NCBI GenBank assembly: GCA_037975125.1
Contig: CM075850.1
Location: forward strand, 132,058,441-132,122,440
DNA length: 64,000 nt
DNA from: Latrodectus hesperus
Taxonomy: Eukaryota; Arthropoda; Arachnida; Araneae; Theridiidae
Direction of reading: 5' to 3'
In this document: piece by piece, positions 44,098 to 62,518 of the stretch
Numbering within the stretch: the stretch's first letter is position 1
Layout of the letters: the number at the start of each line of letters is the position of its first letter
Notes under the pieces: model-generated
The model's database searches: none
Told to the model about the DNA's origin: nothing
What the model saw: only the letters and a program-made list of their open reading frames with translations
Translations under genes and position numbers: made by a program

Positions 44098-44445
44098 TAC
44101 TGATTGGCGTAACTAGTTACTATTTAACTAGTTGTGCCAATCGGGACTTGTTAGAATTTAAGTAAAATTGTAAGGGAAATGCAGATTTAATTAATTAAAT
44201 AATTTAAAATTATATTACATAAATAAAAATATATTGTTAGATTTAAATAAATTTATTTTAGAACACATATAAGCAATATTTACAAAAAGTTAATAAAAAT
44301 ATATAAAGATTTAGTCCTTAATTCATCTGTAAAAGCAGTGTGAAACGAAAGATAAGACATACACTAGTAACAGCGATTCTATATACCAGTGAAGAAATTT
44401 TATAAACATATACAGTTTTTTTGTTTGTTCATTTAAATTTTTTAC
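44098..44445. other. Intergenic, AT-rich
   Basis: ACTAGTTACTATTTAACTAG (about 44110-44130) is a small near-palindrome. Nothing else. Confidence 0.3.
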
Positions 44446-44567
<122 letters not shown>

Positions 44568-45129
44568 TCTTTTATGATATTTTTATTTATTTAGGATCCT
44601 ATTAGTAAATAATTAGTAAGTAATAATAAAAGAGAGAGATGCATTACTTATGTGTGGTTTATTCAAGGTGGCTGGTGATTGAGGAAACTTTGGAGAGAAT
44701 CGAAGTAGTGAACGGGGATGGTGCCGGTTATGGTTGCTAAGGTCGTTATAGGACGGAAGAGTTATGGTAGTTTCATTTTCAGTTTTATAATGTTTTTGTA
44801 CCTGTTGTACATTATTTTATCAAAATATTGTCTAATAGAGGGTTTTAATTCTTGTCTTATTTTGTCATTGCTAAAAAAACCAGTGCCTTTTAAAGGTTTG
44901 CCTACTAATTTTATTTTGTAGGGTTTCTAATTTTTTATTTTACTGTCGTGGGGGCAGGCATAGGACAGAAGTGCTCTGAGGTATGCTTTGTAAATGAGCA
45001 CTTTATTTTCCAGTGAGAGTTCAGAATTGTATTTGATAGGACTGCAGATCGCTGTTTAAATTTGTTTTGAATAATTTTAAAGTTATTATTCCCCGTTAAT
45101 TTTCTATTGAATGTGACACCAAGATATTT

Positions 45130-46330
45130 TCATGTAGCAGACCAAGATAGTGGGGTGTCATTTATTTTAACTTTATCACATGTAATGAGCTTTTTTTTGG
45201 TTAACATTATAGCTATACTTTTACTTCCATTAATTAGGATTTTCCATTTTTTTAAACCAGAGCTCAAGTAGCGTGTTAAGTTCATTAGAAATATTTGATA
45301 GTTTCCTACTCTGTGCGAGTGTGAATGTATCATCCGCAAAGAGATGCAAGGATGTGTGCGTTGTGATTTTGGTTTGTGGTTCGCATAGATAAGAAAGAGT
45401 CTGAGTGCAAGTTTGGAAACCTGTGGCATGCCTGACAAAAAGACATAAAATTTGTCTTATTGTTGAGCATGTAGTACCTATGCGAACTCAGAGCTTTCGT
45501 CCCAAAAGGTAAGATATAATTAATCTGTTGAGTGTGGGTCACAGAGAGACCAATAATGACGAGTTTGTAAACAAGTTTGCCAATCCAAACTCTGCCAGTC
45601 TTTGGCTATGTCTAAGGAAACTATTCCAGTACTTTTTTTTCAACTGGAATCCATGGGTAATTATTTCACCAATGCTCATCAGTTGATGGGTTGTGGAATG
45701 GTGTTTTCAGAATCCGTGTTGTTCGGGAATGGTGATGTTATTATCATTCAATTAAGTACCCGTCTAAAAATCTAAACTCCATGGCACGACAGCCCATGTG
45801 AGCCAAGGCCTACAATGCCCATAACTGTTTTCATAACCGAGGGCCCTGGGGTGCGAAGCATGTCTCAGTTAGGTGGTCAGCCTAACGTAAGAGCCCCAGT
45901 GTTTAGTTCCCAAGCATGCTTGGTACTCAGTTAATCGACCAACTGAAGGGATGAAAGGCTGAGTCAACCTTGCCCAGCCCGGACCTCGGACCTGTGTCAT
46001 GGGAGCATGAAACGCTGCCACTAAGCCACCTGGCTTCAAGTTCCCGTCTGTTCTATTTAAAATAATCCCTTCAGCCTTTTTACTAAATAAAAGAAGCAAA
46101 CAGGTGGGTCTGTAATTTGATGAAAGATAATTTTCCTGCATGTGTAAAGGAATAATTGAAGCAGTTTTCCACTGAGGAGAAAAATAAGTAATTTTAAGAA
46201 TTTTAGTGATGTGCATAGTAATATTGAATATGATTTCAGTGGGGGGGGGGTTAATCATTAAATTGCGTATGTGCCAAGTGTTTTAATAATAGCCATTACC
46301 TCTGAGGTAGTTCAACCACTCGTGTTTGTG
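45130..46330 (-). pseudogene. LINE reverse transcriptase domain split by a SINE
   Basis: RT blocks 0-2 (ITMHITKILKITYFSPQWKT, ASIIPLHM, NYRPTCLL) lie right of the S4 SINE at 45766-46037. The palm, FADD and thumb blocks lie left of it. About 15 RT residues around the insertion are recognisable on each side, so the SINE entered an already formed RT sequence. No intact frame spans it. Confidence 0.85.
45754..46049 (-). mobile_element. S4 SINE copy 1, minus strand, 12-bp target duplication
   Basis: Body 45766-46037 (272 bp), opposite in orientation to the copy at 47471-47734. In its own orientation the head has CTTAGTGGCAGCGTTTCATG, CTCCCATGACACAGGTCCG and a damaged B box. The tail includes GTTATGGGCATTGTAGGCC. 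AAGTACCCGTCT (45754-45765) and AAGTTCCCGTCT (46038-46049) are the duplication (one mismatch). Confidence 0.9.
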
Positions 46331-46373
46331 GTCTGGAGAGACACCTCAGAATTGTGCGTGCAACGAGGTCTTC

Positions 46374-46685
46374 CTTGCGTGTGATGTGAGTTGTTGTTGC
46401 ACCAGCATGCTTCCCTGTACCTAGCGCTGAGCTCAGCTCTACCAGTTAGATAGAAGCATTTAAATGGAGTCTTCGTGATTTTGAAGCAGGGACCTGGCAG
46501 AAAACCCACCCAAATATTTGGTCTGCCATCCCCAGAGATATCATTCCACTTGGAGGACATTGCGACCACACCCAGTTTTAACGTGTGCCAGCTTCGGTTA
46601 AGCCGGGATTCGAACTCACTACTTTCCGATAATGAGAACGACGCCCTAACCAACCAGGCCACCGCGGACTTTGTGTGTTGTGAGT
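46374..46685 (-). mobile_element. S3 SINE, minus strand, about 17-bp target duplication
   Basis: Body 46392-46668 (277 bp). In its orientation the head is CCGCGGTGGCCTGGTTGGTT, then CGTCGTTCTCATTATCGG (Met-like loop) and the B box GAGTTCGAATCCCGGC. The tail is AGGGAAGCATGCTGGTGCAA then CAACAAC. CTTGCGTGTGATGTGAGT (46374-46391) and CTTTGTGTGTTGTGAGT (46669-46685) are the imperfect duplication. Confidence 0.85.
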
Positions 46686-47179
46686 CGCGAACTGTTTATC
46701 AGAAACGTCAGCAGTTGCTTCCGTTTTGTCTTAAGCTATGTGATCTTGGCCTTGACTGGGAGGAAAATCTTGCACTTATTGTCTCAAACGTACCGTCAGC
46801 CTTCCATATGGAACGGTCATGTGTAGTTAGCGATTTTAATTTTCCTGTCCATTGTGTGTTCTGCGTTGTATTTCCTAATCTTGGCTCTGAATTCAATATT
46901 AGCTCTGCTGTGCTCAGTTTTAGATAGGGGATTTCTATTAACTTGATAGATTTTCCTTAATCGTTTCCTTTTATTTTTAAAATCTCAGAAATAGAGGGGT
47001 AGTTGGAGAATCGAACGGGAGAGAGAAGGGCTTCTCTGATTCGCGCGGTGCGCTGCCAGCAGTTCCTCCTCCAAGCGAATTGCTGCGTTTTCGAGTTCGT
47101 CTCTTGTGTTAACTTTGAAAAAAAGTAAAAGGGTTATTGTTTAACATTTGTTTGTATTTAATTCACTCCGTGTGATGGA

Positions 47180-48229
47180 TAGTGAGTGATTCAATCAGAG
47201 GAGTGTCTAGGTTGAACTCGATCATGACTGGACCTGAATTCTGGTTTAATTTTAGTGTTACAATTAATTCCTCTCTGATGAGAGGAATATATATAGTAGA
47301 AGCGGAATTAGCTCTAAAATGTGTAGGTGTATCAGGATGCATGGATTGTTATTTCGGTTTTGCTAGCAAAGGTTTTGATTATTTTCCCTGTTTTATAAGA
47401 ATTTCTATTATTCCAAGCACCGTGTTTAGCATTAAGGTCTCCACAAATTATAATGTCCTCAATAGTAGCTTTAGTGGCAGCGTTTCAAGCTCCCATGACA
47501 CAGGTCCGAGGTTCGATCCTCGGGCTGGGCAAGGTTGACTCAGCCTTTCATCCCTTCAGTGGGTCGATTAACTGAGTACCAAGCATGCTTGGGAACTAAA
47601 CACTGGGAGTCTTACGTTAGACTGACCACCTAACTGGGACATATGCTTCGTACCCCAGGGCCCTCGGTCATGAAAACAGTTATGGGCACTGTAGGCCTTG
47701 GCCCACATGGGCTGTCGTGCCATGGAGTTTAGTTTCAATAGTAGCTAGAATTGTTTCTACGTCCATATTAACGTATTTATATTGTGGTATGGGACGAATA
47801 TATGTGGAGAAAAAGTGATAGGGGAAGAGTTGGCAGAGTGACTGTCACCAAGGTTGTTTCAACTGTAATTAATTTCTGTGTGGTGTTTCTGTTGTGTGGG
47901 AGTCTATTCTTTATTGTCCCTCCTCAATTAAGGGTAGCATTACTAGGGCGATCATTTCTATAACTTAGGAATCCCTGTATATTTGCCGAAATCGAACTAA
48001 TTGGGATAGATTCCTGAATAAGGATAACATCTGGGTTGTGCTTATTAACAAAGTCACGAAACTCAACCATTCCGTTTCTAATTCCGAAGAAATTCCAAGA
48101 ACAGATAAGAAATTTCTGTTGTGTGGCAGACATAAATTTGTTTGTTATTAGCCTCTTCAAGTAAGTCCATGATAAATTTAAAGAGATTAAAGCTCGGCAG
48201 ATTCGTAGATTGGTTTGAAGTAATCCCAA
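47180..48229 (-). pseudogene. LINE endonuclease domain split by a SINE
   Basis: The N-terminal part (47924-48229) has ICSWNFFGIRNG and DVILIQES, the first strands of the AP-endonuclease fold with the catalytic Glu of QES. The C-terminal part, beyond the S4 SINE, keeps DIIICGDLNAKHGAWNN, which contains the Asp-Leu-Asn active-site motif. The two are separated by the 264-bp insertion (47471-47734) and by frameshifts. Confidence 0.85.
47459..47746 (+). mobile_element. S4 SINE copy 2 (tRNA-Gly-like head), 12-bp perfect target duplication
   Basis: Body 47471-47734 (264 bp). The head TTAGTGGCAGCGTTTCAAGC with CTCCCATGACACAGGTCC and B box GAGGTTCGATCCTCGG resembles tRNA-Gly(CCC). TCAATAGTAGCT flanks both sides (47459-47470, 47735-47746). 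It sits in the endonuclease region of LINE copy 3. Confidence 0.95.
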
Positions 48230-48319
48230 TTAAGCCAATGGATTGAATTCATTGATTGAAAAATAAATGCAATCCAGCTGTCCATTTAACAACGTATTCA
48301 TGTTTTATTGAATTCTGCC

Positions 48320-48475
48320 CAGCAGGCAGTTGAATAGTCTTGGCCTTCGCTTCAAAGATTCGCAAGTTCAATTGTCACCTAGAACTTGGATTGTTATAGT
48401 AAATCGCAATCCATTTCAAATTGTAAGTAGTGGTTAAATTAACTTTAGTGTAAAATTCCGTCGAACAAGAAAAAA
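48320..48475 (+). mobile_element. Very decayed S1 SINE
   Basis: GGCAGTTGAATAGTC, CTTGGCCTTCGCTTCAAAG, GTTCAATTGTCACCTAG, GGATTGTTATAGTAAATCGC and AATCCATTTCAAATTGTA follow S1 in order at perhaps two-thirds identity. This is the oldest S1 copy in the window, just upstream of the LINE copy 3 5' end. Confidence 0.55.
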
Positions 48476-48539
48476 TGGCGTCAAACAACATGATTTTTCG
48501 TCCATAAAGGAAAACTATGTATCAAATATATGGTAGTTA

Positions 48540-48850
48540 ATTTTGAACAGTGCAGGCTCTATAGACAACCACAAATTACACATAATATCCGTAGTAGCCG
48601 ATTAAGATAGCTTGGTCATGTTTGGAAAAGCCTAGATAATCATCCCACAAAAGTCTCAACGTTTAAAAAAAAAAACCTGAGGGATTCCGTGCTAAAGGAA
48701 GACCCCTACCAGATAATTGAATGATCCTGAAGGAGACCTAAATATTTTGAAAATCAAGAATTGGAGAGCTAATGATAGAAAGCGCCGAATGGAGCGTAGA
48801 ATGGCACGCGAGCAGCCAAAGCTTGTAAAGGACAGTTGTACTTGTGAAGA
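48540..48850 (+). mobile_element. Decayed LINE ORF2 C-terminus (RTE-like), plus strand
   Basis: SRLRLGHVWKS-like words, a GRPRP.R.IIE-like region disrupted by an A run (48665-48677), LKIKNWRAND and a C-terminal PKLVKDSCTCEE are visible across several frames. They follow the same C-terminal architecture as 30181-30586 but with many mutations. Confidence 0.5.
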
Positions 48851-49191
48851 AGAAACCTATGGTTGTTACTCTAATAAATCACGTATGCTCCTTTAAACAA
48901 ATATTCAATTCGAATAGTTATTTTTCTGATTTTATTCAAATTAAACACATTTTTAACCTACTTATAACAGAACTGAATGCGATTATATTGGCTAATAACA
49001 TAATATTTTTCTTAGAATTTCCCTTTAAATTGGTTTTTTATGTTGTTAAGATATTAAATTTCATATTATTAGCTATCTTAATTAATAATTTCTGCATAAG
49101 TGTTTTTAATCTCATATTATTATTATTATTATAAGAATTATTTCAGAATTTTTTAAAACTAAGTCTTAGTCATAAAATATGCACTGAAGTA
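48851..49191. other. Intergenic, AT-rich
   Basis: The 96-codon frame at 48844-49134 is Leu/Ile/Phe/Asn-rich, as expected of AT-rich chance sequence. Confidence 0.4.
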
Positions 49192-49397
49192 ACATTTGGT
49201 GTCAATTTGGCCGAGCTGGCAGCCAAATGGGTTAGCGCTCTTGCCTTCGGTTCAACAGCTCGTGGGTTCGAATCCCACCTTGGGTATGGATGTGTGTAGT
49301 GGTTCGGAATCCACTTTAATCCGTAGGTCCCGGTCTAATTAATCCTCGTGTGCAAAAAATGACCGTTGAGCGACAAAACGAACATTGGTGTCAATTT
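49192..49397 (+). mobile_element. S1 SINE with about 16-bp target duplication
   Basis: Body 49209-49381. GGCCGAGCTGGCAGCCAAAT, B box GTTCGAATCCC and the tail GTGCAAAAAATGACCGTTGA then GCGACAAAACG are present. ACATTTGGTGTCAATTT (49192-49208) and ACATTGGTGTCAATTT (49382-49397) form the duplication, with one base lost. Confidence 0.9.
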
Positions 49398-52302
<2,905 letters not shown>

Positions 52303-53202
52303 TACAGTGTTCCCTCGCAACTTCGCGCTTTATGTTTCGCGGCTTCAGTGTTTTTCCAAAATATTCATTAAAAAATAAAAAATGAAAAAAATACAAAAAT
52401 ACTATCTAGAAATTATGGTCAAGCGTGGTGCACGACTATCCAGGCTTCACCTCTGAAGAAGTCTCAGCGCTGGAGAAGCCGGTGAGGCTGGCTCACATGA
52501 TAAGGAATGAAGGATTTGTCAACACAACAAAAGAAGACATCATCGCCCTTATCGATTGGGACATACTGACCGATGAAGACATCCTTGAGATGACAAACTC
52601 TGCAAGTGAGGAGGAAGACGAAGAAGAAACTTAAAAGCATGATCTTACTCTGGAGAATCTGCAAAAATTGTGCAACATGGCAAGAGCGATGCAACAATTT
52701 GCACACAAGATATGGCAACAATATGGTTCAAGTTGTCGAGTCCAGCAATCATATTGATGGGTTATGTGCTTGTACAGGGAATTTCGAAGGGAATAAAAAC
52801 GAAGACAACAACTACATCTCATCATGTTTCCCACCAAGGTAAAGCCTCGGCTCTACCGTCAGAGCCTTCGAGGAAATCTTCAACGAGTCAAGTGTGAGAT
52901 CCTTTCTTCCGCCACCAACACAAGACTCTTCACCTCTCTCAGAAAACAATGTTGATTAATATTTATTACTGCATAAGGTTTTGTAATTAACCTTATTAAT
53001 TAGCACAGACACGTTTAATTAAATCCGTATATTGTTGTAATTTTCTTCTTAAATGTGTTAAGTATAAATACAGTTTACATATTTAAAACATTTGTGTACC
53101 CGCATACACGAAAATTCCCAGGGCAAATCCTGCTTCGCGGTTTTTCAGCTTTTGCGGAAGGTTCTGATCCCCACTAACCGCGAAAAACGGGGGATCACTG
53201 TA
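52303..53202 (+). mobile_element. pogo/Tigger-like element with internal deletion, TIRs and TA target
   Basis: The left end CAGTGTTCCCTCGC (from 52305) and the right end GCGAAAAACGGGGGATCACTG (to 53200) are imperfect inverted repeats that match as CAGTG.TCCC. Subterminal CGCGG/CCGCG words (52336, 53148, 53178) repeat this. TA occurs on each side (52303-52304, 53201-53202). Inside, only the C-terminal region of a transposase remains. At 896 bp it is far shorter than an autonomous Tigger. Confidence 0.85.
52425..52720 (+). pseudogene. Tigger-like transposase C-terminal remnant
   Basis: The frame contains TKEDIIALIDWDILTDEDIL then EMTNSASEEEDEEET, a TAA at 52632-52634, and continues with HDLTLENLQKLCNMARAMQQ. 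An acidic SASEEED..EE patch followed by TLENLQ..L..A..MQQ is typical for the C-terminus of Tigger/jerky-type proteins. The DDE catalytic core is missing and the stop splits the tail. Confidence 0.75.
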
Positions 53203-56137
53203 TTTACCTATTTTTAATTCGGAAGATAAATGCGGCAAAAATTAAATTATAAATTATCTTTAAAGTTCAGTAAAATCCCTCAACTGAAATTATTACTTAA
53301 GTTATTCACACTAGTTATATAAACAAAAGCAGTTTTAGTTTTAAACATATTTTTAAAAAAATGAAAATTATACTGTTTTCAATAGGATACTGAAAAAGCG
53401 ATTTTAATTTATTTCAAAATTTTAAAAACCTTTTAACAACGCTTATATCGGCCAACATTAGAAATACAGAAGAGTGAAGCGGGATTTTGAAGGGACGTAT
53501 GTCCTGGAAAATTTTTTGTTTCTTCATTTTTTTAATATAGTTTCAATGTTTTAGTCCTTGTGTTTGTTTGTATGTTATATAAATACATCAAAAATCCCAA
53601 AGATTTGTGCTCTTTTTTCATACCAATAACGAAAAAAAGAAAGAAAGAAAAGAAAAAAAGGTGTTTTAACTTGGGGGCCATCGAATTCTGTGGAAAACGA
53701 AAATCCCACACGTGGAATCAACATTCCTCCCTTTTTTGACTCTCTTAAATCGGGTTATATTAACATCCTGTTGAACTAAAGACGCAACCCCACGTATCGT
53801 AGTTTATGTTTTGCAAAATTCTGTTCTGGAATAATTTTACTGTACAAGATTTGTATGCTGATGTGTGCAAGAATTGTCATCTTCAGTACTGAGAAATAAG
53901 CTTTTAATATATTTTGTGTATATGATTTTATAATTTTGAAATATTTCTAAATTAAAATGATAATCAATAGCTCCGACAAATGTTATGGACCACTTCTTGG
54001 ATTTTTGAGCAAAATTGAATGATCCCTTAGAATTAGCGGAAAGATTTGATATACGTATCAAACCTTCCGCAAAGCTAGCATTTATAAAAAAAATATTTTA
54101 TAAATTTTTAACATCTAAAAATCTAGGATAAACTTTTTCAGAATAAACTTTCTGTACGAAAAGGAATTTTTATTTGATTCACAATTATATTTATAGAAAA
54201 TCAGAAATAAGATATTTTCAAAAACAAATAAAAAATTAAATAATTTAAATTAACAATTTTAATGACAACTAATTTGATTTTAAATTCCCAAACTAAACAT
54301 ATGCACATATGTGATGTACAGAAAATCGATATTTTTTAAGCAAATTTAATATGTACACGATAGGCAGAAAGTAAAATTTTAGAGAGTTTAAAGTCAAATA
54401 CCATTTGATTAAAAATGGAAACTCGTGAGAGTTTTCAATAAAAATCCGACAAGAAGTCTCAATACATTGGAGCGTTTCAATAGCACTAAGCTCATTGATG
54501 AGTACTTAAATGAATGTGTAATTTTTTTTCTCGTGGTGACGACATGGATATTAATATATTATGGATGCTTTCGGTTCAATTCATGATATTCTAAAACCAT
54601 TTTTCACATGCTATTTCAGTCAAATTGCATGGCAATAAAAATTAAAATAAGAATGAGGAATTAAAAAAATATTATATTCTTTACTTTTCCTCGGGGCTAT
54701 TTAGTTTTTCCTCATGTGATATCACTAGCGAGCTGCAGCTTTTTTGGGAAACTCGTACAAGACTGGTTTCGAAAAGTAAACAATATTTATAATTTACTAA
54801 GTTTTGTTCGAAATGAAACGAATGAGCAACACGAAATGAAGCCTCAAGTAAGATGAACAGATCAAATGCTTGAAATTTTCATTCAGTTTTAACAGCGATT
54901 CGTTATTCAGATTGAGAAAAGGATCTTAGCGTATAAACAGTTCTCACGTATTACACTTTTTTACTATTCGCGAAAAAAATATGTTGCCAAATATCGAGGC
55001 TTGGTATTAAAAATGTTCGCGCGCTCTCTCTCTCTCTTACTTTTATATAACCCCAACTGAATATTTTTTTCCTTTTGTAATAAAAAGATGTAGATCCTAA
55101 TCAAGTTTTTTTTCAAAACGGAGAAAATAGTCAATTTATTTAAACAAATCGATAAAATCTATCTTATTTTCATATCCTAATTTTTATAGCATCGCAGTTA
55201 AAAATAATTTTAAACTTGCATGCAGTAAAAATAAAAATGGCATGAACTTAATGAGCTCAGGCGAGGTCCTTTAAGCGATATTCTTTGTTCGCAGAAATAT
55301 TGACAGAACATAACATTTTTTACGAAGGCATCTTTGGGCTTGTATGAAAGAAGGGTGACATTGAGTCGTAAAAAAGAATATAAAGTTAAATTATAAAAGT
55401 TCAAAGTAGTAATAAATAGAAAACATTGAAATAAAAATGCCATTGGATGCATCGAGTACTGCACTTTAGTTCGTCGTAAACCTATACGTAGTAATGATTA
55501 AAAATGGTATATTTAAAAAATAAAAATATACAAAAAGTATCATTTTTTTAAAAAGAGTATTACAATGTGCCAATGTAAAAAGAATTTGGATCCATTCCCG
55601 AGAATATTTTTTCTCTATTTCCAGATGTTATACATAGATGACAATTGTAAAGAAAGCAAAAGAGCCATACTCTTCCGTTCTGAAAGCGAGAAGAGTTCCG
55701 AATGGGAATGGAGATTCCTTCTGTTAATTGCTTAGCGGTGTAAGCAATTTTATCGAGAATTTAAATCAGCGCTTATTATGATTTAAGTTAATTGCAACCA
55801 CTGTATTTAAAATATAAAAAGGGAACAGAGTTTCTATTTTAAGTTAGCCAGAGAAATCGACGTCCTGATCCAACCTACACAACTAGGTACGTCTAATGGG
55901 CATCCACGATGGATTCACCATATCCAGCGAACGTCATTAATTGGACATATATTGGACGATCAGTGTGGATGTCCAATAGACATCAACTAATGGATGTTAA
56001 ATTCATGGGATCTGTGTGAATCAAAAATATAGACGTCTATTGGAGGTTAGCCTTTGAACCTCTGTACATGTAGCTGAAAAACAGACATTTATTGTGGATG
56101 TAATCTAGATAGTTATTTAAATTTAATAAGTAAAATA
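53203..56137. other. Intergenic, AT-rich
   Basis: A purine run of AAAG type (53629-53660) and a CT run near 55026 are present. The segment 55880-56060 repeats short words (GGATGTCCAATAGACATC, ATTGGACG, CGTCTATTGGAGG), some palindromic, and may be a small unassigned MITE. No gene recognised. Confidence 0.35.
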
Positions 56138-61990
<5,853 letters not shown>

Positions 61991-62326
61991 TTAAGAGGGT
62001 TTCACAGACTCATCCTCATCTTTGGATCGCAGCTTCTTCCTCAGCTTCTCAACCACTTTGCTGTGGAACTTATGGAGGGAGCTCTGCGACGCCGATTTGG
62101 GAGTGGGGCAGAGTCGGCTGCCCCTTCTGGGGGAGCAGCCCAAGGAAATAGCCGCTAGCCTCTCCTCGACGTCCGAACCAGGGGAACACGATAGACTGAC
62201 GGGGGCAGACTCGCTCTGGGTGTGCCGACGACTGTGCGGCGTGGCCGAGCTGTTGGAGCTACTCGTTCTCGATCGACTCGCGTAGATATTGTAATCGTTC
62301 TTCATCACAGGCATCATAAACGCCAT
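61991..62326 (-). CDS. Single-exon gene for a 111-aa Ser/Arg-rich protein, unrecognised
   Basis: The minus-strand frame runs from ATG at 62326 to TAA at 61991. It is clearly richer in G/C than its surroundings and uses a varied codon set, as expected of real coding sequence. Residues 1-15 (MAFMMPVMKNDYNIY) are hydrophobic and distinctive. Residues 16-50 are Ser/Arg/Thr-rich with several RxxS and SP sites. A middle region has DVEERLAAISLGCSPRRGSR. Residues 80-105 (ASQSSLHKFHSKVVEKLRKK and LRSKDEDE) form a probable basic amphipathic helix with an acidic end. There is no signal peptide, membrane segment or known domain that I can name. It resembles a small intrinsically disordered regulatory protein, which is inference. 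The start is chosen because it is the first ATG and the region upstream is AT-rich. Confidence 0.75.
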   Translation of the reverse strand: MAFMMPVMKNDYNIYASRSRTSSSNSSATPHSRRHTQSESAPVSLSCSPGSDVEERLAAISLGCSPRRGSRLCPTPKSASQSSLHKFHSKVVEKLRKKLRSKDEDESVKPS

Positions 62327-62456
62327 TGCAGTGATCAGTTTGAGGAATCGAAAATTAACACACTGTGAAAATAAAAATCAGGTGGTTTTAAATATTGTGT
62401 TTACAATCAAACGATGTTTTGACAGAGAGTGTCCTCTAAGAACAATGTTAAAGTAA

Positions 62457-62518
62457 TGACGTCAGAGAGCTCGTGCAATCACTTTATAGAAAGCAGGAGG
62501 CTCATTCTGTCACGTGAT
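62457..62518 (-). promoter_or_regulatory. Promoter-motif cluster upstream of the minus-strand gene
   Basis: On the minus strand, in the direction of the gene, the order is an E-box ATCACGTGAC (62509-62518, one base off the CLEAR motif GTCACGTGAC), TATAAA (62483-62488) and a perfect CRE octamer TGACGTCA (62457-62464). Transcription from the TATA would start near 62455, giving a 5' leader of about 130 bases. The CRE then overlaps the expected start, which is unusual. A CAG acceptor-like sequence (62363-62364) could instead mark a 5' UTR intron. Confidence 0.45.

Larger units (their letters stand above)
44640..48240 (-). mobile_element. Jockey-like LINE copy 3, ORF2, with three nested SINEs
   Basis: Read leftward: an endonuclease start (KFLICSWNFFGIRNGMVEFR, NKHNPDVILIQES, 47924-48160), the GDLNAKHGAWNN motif (about 47413-47450), a linker (RDELENAAIRLEEELLAAHR near 47050-47110; RSIWKADGTFE near 46800), RT fingers (FSPQWKTASIIPLHM, SSNYRPTCLL, 46090-46180), palm (HSTTHQL, TGIVSLDIAKDW, about 45600-45690), the FADDTFTLA catalytic box (about 45320-45345) and thumb (WKILINGSKSIAIMLTKKKL, 45170-45250). 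The aspartates of FADD remain, but stops and shifts are common. Three SINEs with target duplications interrupt it (45754-46049, 46374-46685, 47459-47746). The 3' end is near the microsatellite at 44561. Confidence 0.9.

Noticed and set aside
48844..49134. 96-codon hydrophobic open frame
   Set aside because: Leu/Ile/Phe/Asn composition is what AT-rich DNA gives by chance. No start context or homologue is recognised.
55880..56060. Short repeated words around ATTGGACG as a MITE
   Set aside because: Words are suggestive and partly palindromic, but I found no consistent termini or target duplication.
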